Shown piece after piece: positions 51,840-59,566 of a stretch of DNA of 64,000 nucleotides. The position numbers and the translations under genes were made by a program. The first letter of the stretch is position 1; each line of letters opens with the position of its first letter. A model generated the notes under the pieces. That model was not told the origin of the DNA. It made no database searches and saw nothing but the letters and a program-made list of their open reading frames with translations. Origin of the DNA: Pseudobdellovibrionaceae bacterium (GTDB lineage: Bacteria > Bdellovibrionota > Bdellovibrionia > Bdellovibrionales > Bdellovibrionaceae); the NCBI GenBank assembly GCA_022843825.1, contig JALHMX010000006.1, positions 62,001 through 126,000 of the forward strand, in the 5' to 3' direction.

Positions 51840-52241
51840 ATGAGTGATAATGTTAAAAATTTTAAACACTATTTATGGTACAAAGTGCAAGATGGTGTAA
51901 TCACAGTCGGCATTAACGAGGACGGCTTAGAAGATATAACCGAGATTAATAGCGTCGATCTGCCCCAAGAGCAAGATGAGGTAGATGCTGATACACCAAT
52001 TGGTTCGATTGAATCAGATGATGGTCAACTGGAAATATTCTCTCCAGTAAAGGGAACTGTCATTGAAGTAAATGCTGATGTTCTTGAAGATCCTGAAATT
52101 ATTCTTGAAGACTCCTACGAAGAAGGCTGGCTGTTACGGATTGAAGCTGCAGAAGAGCTTGAAGACGAAGAAACAGAAGAAAACGATGACGACGAAGAAG
52201 ATGATGATGAGGACGAAGAAACAGAAGAAGACGATGAATAA
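51840..52241 (+). CDS. GcvH-like protein lacking the lipoyl lysine, with acidic tail
   Basis: The 133-residue protein follows the glycine-cleavage H fold: FKHYLWYKVQDGVITVGINE, then VDLPQEQDEVDADTPIGSIE, FSPVKGTVIEVNAD and DSYEEGWLLRIEAAE. In GcvH the lipoyl lysine sits in E-S-V-K-A; here the aligned string is E-S-D-D-G (residues 58-62), so Asp61 replaces the lysine. The last 30 residues are almost all Asp and Glu. It cannot carry lipoate at the usual site, so it is not a standard H protein. No gcvT or gcvP is visible nearby. Monocistronic. Confidence 0.7.
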   Translation: MSDNVKNFKHYLWYKVQDGVITVGINEDGLEDITEINSVDLPQEQDEVDADTPIGSIESDDGQLEIFSPVKGTVIEVNADVLEDPEIILEDSYEEGWLLRIEAAEELEDEETEENDDDEEDDDEDEETEEDDE

Positions 52242-52270
52242 AAAAAATCCGGAGGGGTTTCCCCCTCCGG
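52241..52270 (-). terminator. Strong intrinsic terminator between convergent genes
   Basis: CCGGAGGGG (52249-52257) pairs with CCCCTCCGG (52262-52270) over a 4-base loop. The A-run 5' of it (52240-52248) is a T-run on minus, so it ends the outer-membrane barrel gene's transcript. It lies directly after the GcvH-like stop. Confidence 0.85.
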
Positions 52271-52346
52271 CCCTGCTCTCACCGCACACATACTGTGTTC
52301 GTGTTGTAGTTCTTATGTTGCCGTACTAAATGCATTCATGCTGTCG

Positions 52347-53762
52347 TCAAAAGGTGATCGCGGCTTTTGTCATTAATCCATACGTCATCTTGTTATCTAG
52401 ATTAGCGGCTCCTGCCTTCCAAGCTCCACCTGGAAACAATACCCCTAATCCAGTAGACCATGTTACTCGTTCACGAGGTCTATAGATGAACTCCATATCT
52501 AATTCTAGGCCCAAGTCTTTTTTAAAGTCCACAAAATTATTCGTGTTTGTCATCAGCTGAGCGTAAGTCAATGTGTTTTTCCAATGAAACTTATCAGAAA
52601 ATGAATATTGAATTCCCTGAGATAAATACGCTGCATTTCCAATAGCTTCATCATCGGCCGAATTTGAAATCGATAATCCACTGGCTGCATCAGTAGCGTG
52701 TAATGGTCCGTGACCTAAAATATCACCCTGTCCAAAACGATGATTAAACATCAACATGGCAATATCGTAGTTTCTATCAAGTTGATAACCTTCATAAGTT
52801 GCTGGCGTGTCTGGATTATCACCGCTAACGACACCGAACTTTGTTAAAAACTCCCATTTGGTTTCATTTGCAGGAAACAACATTTCCGCAGCGATAGCAT
52901 AGGAATTCAATTTTAATTCATCACCATTGCTGGCTGCTATACCCGTTTCACCCGTCAGAAAACTTCCTTCGATTCTGAACTCAAATGCAGTCCACTTTCT
53001 TTCCAAGAAAATATTTACAGTCTGAGATTTAAATCCACTCAGCTGACCACCAGTGCCAGGATAGCCCGCTGCTGCGGCATCATTCGACGAATCACTCGCT
53101 CGACGTGTTTGATGAATCGCGCCAGTTTTTGCGCCGATGTCTTTGTTATCATATTCTAAAACGATGATTTGATCAGACATGGTTGTCGCTAGTCCGAAAT
53201 CTTGTTGATAAGTCCGTGCTAAAATCGGCATAAAGGATAAATTATCCACAACAAAACGGTAACCGACCATATCACGCGTATCCATCCAATGATCGAATTC
53301 ACCACGACCTGCATTGAAAGATATTCCCATACCGAACTCAAGAGGAGCGCGACCAGCTACTAAAGATCCATACTCATGGTTTACATTTAAGTAAAGCTGA
53401 CTCACGCGAATACCCATAGAGTCCGCTGTTTCCGAAGTGGCATTACTTCCGGTTGTTAATGGAGTACCGCGATTTAATCCATTACCCCAAAAAGTACCCA
53501 GTTGAGAGTTGCGATAAGCCGCCAGCTCATTACCAAAAACGTCAAATCGACTTATTATATTAATACCATCAGAGCCGATAATTTTAGGTTGAAGATATAA
53601 ATAATTTAATCCATAGGACTTAGTGTTTGCAGGCTCAGCCAAGCTGGTATTATCGATATAATTATATTCGATTCGATATCCACCACTCCAATCAATCGAT
53701 ATTGCATGTGCACTTAAAGCACTACTTATCATCAAAAAACTTAATACTTTTTTCATATGCAT
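52347..53762 (-). CDS. Outer-membrane beta-barrel protein
   Basis: The 471-residue protein has a signal peptide (VLSFLMISSALSAHAISI) and then strand after strand with alternating aromatic and polar residues (YRIEYNYIDNTSLAEPANTK, YLYLQPKIIGSDGINIISRF) and Gly-Asp turns. It ends with MTYGLMTKAAITF, whose final Phe is the usual barrel signal. No named porin family is clear, though the layout is porin-like or alginate-export-like. It is probably a channel or receptor. It is upstream of the terminator shared with the GcvH-like gene. Confidence 0.75.
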   Translation of the reverse strand: MHMKKVLSFLMISSALSAHAISIDWSGGYRIEYNYIDNTSLAEPANTKSYGLNYLYLQPKIIGSDGINIISRFDVFGNELAAYRNSQLGTFWGNGLNRGTPLTTGSNATSETADSMGIRVSQLYLNVNHEYGSLVAGRAPLEFGMGISFNAGRGEFDHWMDTRDMVGYRFVVDNLSFMPILARTYQQDFGLATTMSDQIIVLEYDNKDIGAKTGAIHQTRRASDSSNDAAAAGYPGTGGQLSGFKSQTVNIFLERKWTAFEFRIEGSFLTGETGIAASNGDELKLNSYAIAAEMLFPANETKWEFLTKFGVVSGDNPDTPATYEGYQLDRNYDIAMLMFNHRFGQGDILGHGPLHATDAASGLSISNSADDEAIGNAAYLSQGIQYSFSDKFHWKNTLTYAQLMTNTNNFVDFKKDLGLELDMEFIYRPRERVTWSTGLGVLFPGGAWKAGAANLDNKMTYGLMTKAAITF

Positions 53763-53768
53763 TCCTTC

Positions 53769-54209
53769 TTATACAATACCCAGAACGTCAGACTCATTAA
53801 GAATATGAAGCTCTTCTGTTCCTAGCGTTGATTTAAACTCTACTTTTACACTGGCATAACCTTGAAACAAGATGGTGTCACCCACTTGAACATCCAACGG
53901 CTTGAGATGTCCTTTTTTTGTCTTTAACCCTGTGCCGATGGCCAAAACAGCAGCTTTTAGATAGCCTGTTTGCGTCTTTACTGAGCTAGGTATAATAATG
54001 CCGCCAGCTGTAACCTGCTCCTCTTGCAGCAGTCTAACCACCAAACGCTGCCCCAAAGGCGTGACGGCCTTACTGTAATCTATTTTTAATGGCTTTTGCT
54101 GAATAGCTTTTGCACTTTTTTTTGCAACTTTAACTACAGGCTTTCGAATTGTTTTTTTTACTGGCTTCTTTACAAGTTTTTTTTTGGTTTTCATAACCTT
54201 CTTAGCCAC
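53769..54209 (-). CDS. GroES-like protein with lysine-rich N-terminus
   Basis: Residues after about 55 resemble the co-chaperonin GroES: VTPLGQRLVVRLLQEEQVTA, GGIIIPSSVKTQTGYLKAAV, KPLDVQVGDTILFQGYASV, ELHILNESDVLGIV. The preceding N-terminal region is rich in Lys (MKTKKKLVKKPVKKTIRKP). No groEL is visible nearby, so it may not pair with a canonical GroEL. The frame is open to 54278. I place the start at GTG 54209 because GAGGAG lies 10 bp upstream, and ATG 54194 is an alternative; the longer version would overlap the DUF507 gene by 77 bp. Confidence 0.7.
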   Translation of the reverse strand: MAKKVMKTKKKLVKKPVKKTIRKPVVKVAKKSAKAIQQKPLKIDYSKAVTPLGQRLVVRLLQEEQVTAGGIIIPSSVKTQTGYLKAAVLAIGTGLKTKKGHLKPLDVQVGDTILFQGYASVKVEFKSTLGTEELHILNESDVLGIV

Positions 54210-54471
54210 GACGATTTTTCTCCTCATCATAGTACTTTTTATATAAAATTTCCCACTCGCCCGTACCTTCCATGACATTGCGCTTTAAGGATGCGACCTT
54301 TTCTCGAGCCTTCTGATCGATCTCTGCAACTTCTTTAACAAAAAAAATAATTGCTTTTTTAGCCGCCTTAAGAGCTTCATCGTCATCTGAAAAATCGGCG
54401 ATATCATCTCCCCAAACTTTGTCCGTGACCAAGTGAGCTAGATGCGATTGCCTGTCCTCTGATAAAATCAT
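54202..54471 (-). CDS. DUF507-family protein, second of a pair
   Basis: The 89-residue protein is helical with an acidic middle (WGDDIADFSDDDEALKAAKK) and a basic end (EWEILYKKYYDEEKNRRG). Its layout matches the DUF507 family, of which the next gene upstream is a clearer member. The start overlaps the upstream gene's stop by 4 bp. Family function unknown. Confidence 0.65.
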   Translation of the reverse strand: MILSEDRQSHLAHLVTDKVWGDDIADFSDDDEALKAAKKAIIFFVKEVAEIDQKAREKVASLKRNVMEGTGEWEILYKKYYDEEKNRRG

Positions 54472-54749
54472 AAAATTATTTTTCTTTCTTTGGCCATTTT
54501 TTGCTTAAGCATATTAAACATTTTTCCCTTTTGAAATCCCTCGCCATGCTCATCCGCAATTTTATCCAACATGACTCTAACGTCTCGATCAAGTTCATCT
54601 TCTTGTTTTACATTTTCAGTAATAACATCTTTAATTGTCTGTAAAACAACTTTTTCATCGACTTTAAATGTAATTAAGTTTTGGGTCTTCCATTGATTGA
54701 GAATTTTATCGGATAGTCTTTGTATTTGACTTGTGCTTAGCTTCATCAT
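54468..54749 (-). CDS. DUF507-family protein, first of a pair
   Basis: The 93-residue protein matches the DUF507 pattern: MKLSTSQIQRLSDKILNQWK at the start, an EDELDRDVRVMLDKIADEHG segment and a closing KGKMFNMLKQKMAKERKIIL. No known function. It starts on the opposite strand right beside the class A PBP gene and is followed by a shorter paralogue and a GroES-like protein in one compact run. Confidence 0.75.
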   Translation of the reverse strand: MMKLSTSQIQRLSDKILNQWKTQNLITFKVDEKVVLQTIKDVITENVKQEDELDRDVRVMLDKIADEHGEGFQKGKMFNMLKQKMAKERKIIL

Positions 54750-54799
54750 TTTATGTGTCTATGCCCTTTTTTTTAAGACCATTAAAGAACATTTTATCT

Positions 54800-57010
54800 A
54801 TGAATTCAAGTTTTCACTATAGATTACAAAAAATCCTGACATTTGCGTCATTTTGCATTTTCACAATGAGCTGTACAGCTCAGGGTTTCAATCCGTTAAA
54901 CCTAAAAAAGGAGTTTGACGAAAAACTCTCTGCACAGCAGCTTTTGGCCTCTACCAAGTACTATGCATTGGGTGCTCGCTTTAAAGTGGGACAATTTTGG
55001 GATGAGAAAAAATTTTTAAGCACCTTGGAAAAGTATAACTTCAGAGTTCGCGAAACAGATCAAATGTTATTACCCGAGGACGCCCTAAAACTTGATCGTA
55101 CACAGTGCGAAAACTATTTGGGATCAGAATTTACTAACTTTAATTTTTCTCCGGAAGCATCAGTTTTCTGTTGGAGATGGGTCAACAAATCAAGTTCCGC
55201 GCATTTAGTTATCATTAATGATCAATTTGTGACGGCCACCTTCACTTCAACTAAGGTGGATGTGCCTTTAAAAAGAAATAATGAATCTTTTTTTGATCCC
55301 CAGTTAGTGGCTCAGTACAAAAATAATGAGCCTTTGATCCAAGAAGAAAAAAAACTTTCTGACATTCCCGTAGTTTGTATGAATGCAGTTATGGCCATCG
55401 AAGATAATGATTTTCTTGAACATTCCGGCGTAAGTTACACGGGATTAGCAAGAGCGGTTTTAAAAAATGTAATGAGTTTAAGGAAAGCCCAGGGCGGAAG
55501 TACTATTACTCAACAACTCGTTAAAAATTATTTTCTTACTCCAGAAAAAAGTTACACTCGAAAAGCTAAAGAGCTTTACATGGCCATTCGCTTAGAAAGC
55601 CAATGGACTAAAGATGAAATCCTGCAAACGTATTTGAATATTATCTATATGGGCCAATCCGGAGTATTTCAAGTGCGAGGATTTCCCGCAGCCAGTCGAT
55701 TTTACTTTGATAAATCCATTGATCAACTCAATACATCTGAATGTGCACTGCTGGCAGCCATAATAAACAATCCTTTGCGGAACAATCCTTGGAAAAATAA
55801 AGACAATGCAACCTCACGTCGAAATCTTGTTCTTAAAAAAATGTCAGAACTTCAACTTATCAGCGAAGAGGACAGAAAACAAGCTTTGGAATGGCCCCTT
55901 CCCGGACCCAACGAAATTAAAATTTCTGAAACTGCCCCATATTTCTTTGAAGCCGTGCGTGCCCAAGCAGAACAACTTCAAATCTCGACCGATGGAAAAA
56001 CCTTTTATACTTTTTTAGATCTAGAACTTCAAGATGCCGCACAGAAATCATTAACTGAGGGGATTCAAGCGATTACAGACTCGCGCAAAAAACTTAAATC
56101 TCAGAAGGAAAGCGGCCTATCATTGCAAGGCGCTATCTTAGCCTCGGAAAATGCCACCGGACACGTCAACGCCTTTGTGGGTGGACAAAATTACAGAATT
56201 ACACAATACAACCGTGCGCTCAATAGTCGACGCCAAATAGGCTCATTAGTAAAACCGTTCATTTATCTTTCAGGCCTTATTTATGCTGACTTTAAACCGA
56301 CCTCGCTAGTCTCAGACGAACCCTTCACCTGGGTTTACGATAAAAAAAAGTGGAGTCCCACCAACTTTGATAAAAAATTTCGCGGTGAAGTTCCTTATTA
56401 TTATGCACTGAAAGAAAGTTTAAATTCGCCAACGGCCCAAATTGCACAAAAAGTTGGGTTGAATAATGCAATCACCTTGATGAAGCAAGCCGGCTTTAGT
56501 TCAGATATCCCTTCGCTGCCATCAATTTCTTTGGGAGTATCTGAACACTCTCCCTTGGAGGTTTTGCAGGCCTATCAAACCTTAAGTCGATTTGGGAATT
56601 ATAAAAAATTATCTTTTATACAAAAAATTGAGGATCAATCAGGAACTATCATTTTTGAAAATAACCAATCAGAAAACCAAGTCATTGATAATAAAAAAAC
56701 CGCAGAGCTTGTAAGTATGATGAAACAATCTATACAATCGGGAACAGCCCGCTCACTGTCCACATTGCCTTTTTCCACCATTTCAGCAGGAAAAACAGGT
56801 ACGACCACCCAAGGACGCGATACGTGGTTTGCCGGCTTTACGCCACATTCTACCGCAGTGGTATGGCTTGGTTTCGACCAAAATCAAGCCACTGCACTGA
56901 CCGGCGCCTCAGGCGCTGTTCCCATCTGGGGAAACTATATGAAAGTAGCTACAAAGAAATATGGCTTAGACGACTTTTTGTGGCCTGAGGACGTTGAACT
57001 TGTTGAGTAA
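54800..57010 (+). CDS. Class A penicillin-binding protein (transglycosylase/transpeptidase)
   Basis: A bifunctional peptidoglycan synthase: glycosyltransferase 51 domain (MNAVMAIEDNDFLEHSGVSY, KAQGGSTITQQLVKNYFLTP, ELYMAIRLESQWTKDEILQT) and transpeptidase domain with SLVKPF (SxxK), SLNSPTAQ (SxN) and KTGTTTQGRDTWFAGF (KTG). With start ATG 54800 it has 736 residues. A hydrophobic N-terminal segment (LTFASFCIFTMSCTAQ) could be a membrane anchor or a weak lipobox at TMSC. PBP1A/1B type cannot be decided. The frame is open upstream to 54731, but ATG 54800 best fits a leader. Confidence 0.9.
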   Translation: MNSSFHYRLQKILTFASFCIFTMSCTAQGFNPLNLKKEFDEKLSAQQLLASTKYYALGARFKVGQFWDEKKFLSTLEKYNFRVRETDQMLLPEDALKLDRTQCENYLGSEFTNFNFSPEASVFCWRWVNKSSSAHLVIINDQFVTATFTSTKVDVPLKRNNESFFDPQLVAQYKNNEPLIQEEKKLSDIPVVCMNAVMAIEDNDFLEHSGVSYTGLARAVLKNVMSLRKAQGGSTITQQLVKNYFLTPEKSYTRKAKELYMAIRLESQWTKDEILQTYLNIIYMGQSGVFQVRGFPAASRFYFDKSIDQLNTSECALLAAIINNPLRNNPWKNKDNATSRRNLVLKKMSELQLISEEDRKQALEWPLPGPNEIKISETAPYFFEAVRAQAEQLQISTDGKTFYTFLDLELQDAAQKSLTEGIQAITDSRKKLKSQKESGLSLQGAILASENATGHVNAFVGGQNYRITQYNRALNSRRQIGSLVKPFIYLSGLIYADFKPTSLVSDEPFTWVYDKKKWSPTNFDKKFRGEVPYYYALKESLNSPTAQIAQKVGLNNAITLMKQAGFSSDIPSLPSISLGVSEHSPLEVLQAYQTLSRFGNYKKLSFIQKIEDQSGTIIFENNQSENQVIDNKKTAELVSMMKQSIQSGTARSLSTLPFSTISAGKTGTTTQGRDTWFAGFTPHSTAVVWLGFDQNQATALTGASGAVPIWGNYMKVATKKYGLDDFLWPEDVELVE

Positions 57011-57961
57011 TTAAACCTCAACCGTTTGTCCTTCATACACAAAGCTCCACTGTATTTTTCGCAGCTCGGGTTTTTGCTCTACAAATTGACCTGCGGCTTT
57101 GATTAATTTTTCTATGCCGACATTGTCTAAAGAAGGATCGTGATGGCCGAGTACTACTTTTTGAATTTCAAAATTCTGACAGAGTTTAAAAGCTCTTTCA
57201 AAAGTACCATGCCCCCAACCTTTTTTTTGTGTCATTTCATTTTCAATGTACTGGGCATCCATATAAAGTAGATTTGTATTTTGATAAAGGCCAGCGTCTT
57301 TTTGTAGATCATTAGCTGTGATCCTATCAGCTTCATTGTCGACCGCATGAGAATATGCTTTTCCATTTTTGGAAATTTTAAAACCATAACAGGCGTCCGG
57401 ATGGTCAGTTTGATAAGGAATCACCTCGAATCCATTTATAATGGTTTTTTCATAAGGAACTAGTTTGTGAAATGTAATCGGAGATGCTAACTGGCTGAAA
57501 GGCACAGGAAACATGGGTTTTTGAAAAAGTGATCGCACAATTTGCTCACACTCATTTTGCACGCAGTAATAATGGATTTTTTGATCGCTTCTAAAATGAG
57601 GCATAAAAAAGGGAATTCCCATAATGTGATCAAAATGGAAATGGGTAAGCAATATATGGTGTTCCTGTCCGCTCACGATTTGACGGTGCTGCTCTAGTCC
57701 ATCACTCAGTTTTTTTAATCCACTGCCCCCGTCAATGATTAATGAGGCCTGGCTATCTTTGACTTCGATACAGGTTGTTGCAGAACCAAATCCTCCAATA
57801 TCACTGGACTTATGCTGGCTTAAAAAAGTATTTATATCTTGAGGGCCCTTAAAGCCTAATTCAAAAAACCGCCGCATCATTGCTTCATAGTGGTTTACCC
57901 ATTCAAGCGTACTTAGCGTATGCGGAAAAGAGCCTCGAACTCCCCAAAATTTAATCTGCAT
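57011..57961 (-). CDS. Metallo-beta-lactamase-fold hydrolase
   Basis: The 316-residue protein starts with MQIKFWGVRGSFPHTLST and has the metal motif THFHFDHIMGIPFF (HxHxDH), then the TDHPDACYGFKI and LGHHDPSLDN histidine/aspartate positions of this fold. It has an insert (about residues 20-60) before SSDIGGFGSATTCIEVKD. Substrate not predicted: relatives include PhnP-type and ribonuclease Z-like hydrolases. It is divergent from the radical SAM gene, sharing an 86-bp promoter region, and may be a regulatory neighbour rather than part of that system. Confidence 0.85.
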   Translation of the reverse strand: MQIKFWGVRGSFPHTLSTLEWVNHYEAMMRRFFELGFKGPQDINTFLSQHKSSDIGGFGSATTCIEVKDSQASLIIDGGSGLKKLSDGLEQHRQIVSGQEHHILLTHFHFDHIMGIPFFMPHFRSDQKIHYYCVQNECEQIVRSLFQKPMFPVPFSQLASPITFHKLVPYEKTIINGFEVIPYQTDHPDACYGFKISKNGKAYSHAVDNEADRITANDLQKDAGLYQNTNLLYMDAQYIENEMTQKKGWGHGTFERAFKLCQNFEIQKVVLGHHDPSLDNVGIEKLIKAAGQFVEQKPELRKIQWSFVYEGQTVEV

Positions 57962-57986
57962 TTTATCTCCGTGTATAATTTTCCGA

Positions 57987-58019
57987 ATTTTGCAAATCTT
58001 TGCAGATTCTTTGCAAAAT
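57987..58019. promoter_or_regulatory. Phased triple repeat and dyad in the divergent gap
   Basis: TTTGCA occurs at 57989-57994, 57999-58004 and 58010-58015, that is, with about one helical turn between copies. The outer two lie in a perfect 10-bp inverted repeat, ATTTTGCAAA (57987-57996) and TTTGCAAAAT (58010-58019). This is a likely operator for the radical SAM gene and perhaps the MBL gene. Confidence 0.65.
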
Positions 58020-58047
58020 CACCTTCAAACATGAGAAGTTACCTTCT

Positions 58048-59382
58048 ATGTTACCTATGAAACTAAAACGCTATCAAGACATTATCGCATTTGAAGAATT
58101 ACAGTCAAATTCTCAACCTCGATACATTGCCTTTCATGCTAATAATCTGGAAATCGCTGAAATCTCTGCAGAAGCATTTCAAGAAATGTCTGCAATAGAC
58201 GTTCGTACAGGAGAAATCCCTCAGGACACTTTGCCAAAAGACGCTGAGGCCTTTGAACAGCTACAAACATGGAATAGTGAAGTTAATCACGAGGCTCGCC
58301 AGGGAAAAATCAACTTTGGAATTCGAAGTCTTACAATTAATGTGACTCAGGTATGCAATCTTAAATGCACTTATTGTGCGGCAGGTGGAGATGGAACTTA
58401 CGGCGATCCGGTAACACGTATATCTATAGAAAAAACTTTGCCCCAATTAAAATATTTTATTGAGGCCTTGCCCGCAGGGCGCAAATTTACCATCAGCTTT
58501 GTGGGAGGAGAACCATTACTTTATCCTGAAGGCATCAAAGCTATTTATGATTATGTCACAGAAATCGCAGCCCACAAAAATATTCAACCTGTGTTTTCGG
58601 TGACGACTAACGCCACAGTGATTACCGACAAGGTTTTAGACATTTTTAAAAAAATTAACATCCATGTTACTGTTAGTCTGGATGGCGATAAAAATGTAAA
58701 TGATGTCTTACGTCCTACGCGCTCAGGTACTGGGTCAACTGAAATGACTTTAGATGGATTAAAAAAACTTCACAGCATAAAAAATCACTTAGGCTCTTTA
58801 GGCATCAGTGGCGTATTCAATGAAGCTCATCAAAATATTATCGATTCCTATCGCTTTTTTCTGACATTGGATCCTGACTGGGTCGAGTTTAATTTCGCGT
58901 ACTCACAAAATAATCAAGATCTTCAAGCAAAATACATTGATCAAATGAGCCAAATTGCAGGTCTGGCATGGCAAAAAGGCGAAGAGACTGCTTTAAGAAA
59001 AATTAAAACTTTCGACCATTATTTTACACTTTTAGACAATCAACAAAAAATCGAAAATCACTGCGGAGCAGGAAAAAGTTTCCTTATGATGGATGCTAAG
59101 AATCAGCTCTACACCTGTCCCTGGGTTGTAGGCGACCCTGATGAAGTCGTAGGCCAGGGATTGACACTTAATATGGAAAAGCTAGAAAAGTATCAAAAGC
59201 CCCTAATAACGCTGAATAATTGCCAAACTTGCTGGGCCCGATATCTATGCGGAGGTGGCTGCATGTATATTCATAAGGCTCATACAGGCAGTAAACACAC
59301 AAAAGATAATTTATTCTGTGAACGCACAAGAAGCTTGATTTTAACAGCACTTTTGTATTATATAAAGGCAAGAGCTGCTTAA
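58048..59382 (+). CDS. Radical SAM/SPASM peptide-modifying enzyme
   Basis: With the ATG at 58048 (the frame opens at TTG 58000) the protein has 444 residues. It has the [4Fe-4S]-SAM motif C-N-L-K-C-T-Y-C (Cys103, 107, 110) after a strand-rich N-terminal domain of about 95 residues, SAM-binding GGEPLLYP and TTNATVITDKV, and a C-terminal SPASM domain with Cys339, 357, 392, 395, 401, 405 and 424 in the CxxC...CxxxC layout. SPASM enzymes install crosslinks on ribosomally made peptides or activate sulfatases by modifying them. A peptide gene 47 bp downstream makes a peptide maturase likely. Confidence 0.88.
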   Translation: MLPMKLKRYQDIIAFEELQSNSQPRYIAFHANNLEIAEISAEAFQEMSAIDVRTGEIPQDTLPKDAEAFEQLQTWNSEVNHEARQGKINFGIRSLTINVTQVCNLKCTYCAAGGDGTYGDPVTRISIEKTLPQLKYFIEALPAGRKFTISFVGGEPLLYPEGIKAIYDYVTEIAAHKNIQPVFSVTTNATVITDKVLDIFKKINIHVTVSLDGDKNVNDVLRPTRSGTGSTEMTLDGLKKLHSIKNHLGSLGISGVFNEAHQNIIDSYRFFLTLDPDWVEFNFAYSQNNQDLQAKYIDQMSQIAGLAWQKGEETALRKIKTFDHYFTLLDNQQKIENHCGAGKSFLMMDAKNQLYTCPWVVGDPDEVVGQGLTLNMEKLEKYQKPLITLNNCQTCWARYLCGGGCMYIHKAHTGSKHTKDNLFCERTRSLILTALLYYIKARAA

Positions 59383-59429
59383 GACGAAAGCGCCTTGGCG
59401 GTCTACGAAATCCTAAGAAAGAGTAATTT

Positions 59430-59546
59430 ATGAAAAAGATCCACGTTCAAAAAATTAAGCCTCTGAAGTCTAAGGAAGTTATTAAAACTAAAGAGACAGG
59501 TATAGCTTGCATACCAAGTGGTGATCCGTTCATTTTTGCTCGGTAA
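59430..59546 (+). CDS. Small peptide, candidate precursor for the radical SAM enzyme
   Basis: A 38-residue ORF begins at ATG 59430, with an AAGAAAGAG ribosome site (59415-59423) 6 bp ahead. It is basic and Lys-rich in its first 23 residues (MKKIHVQKIKPLKSKEVIK), then has a more neutral C-terminal part GIACIPSGDPFIFAR with one cysteine and no stop before it. This leader-plus-core layout is typical of precursors for radical SAM-modified peptides. It sits directly between the SPASM gene and the sensor kinase gene (20 bp upstream of the latter). Below the size limits of usual gene finding. Confidence 0.72.
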   Translation: MKKIHVQKIKPLKSKEVIKTKETGIACIPSGDPFIFAR

Positions 59547-59566
59547 CACTGGGCCACAACTTATAG

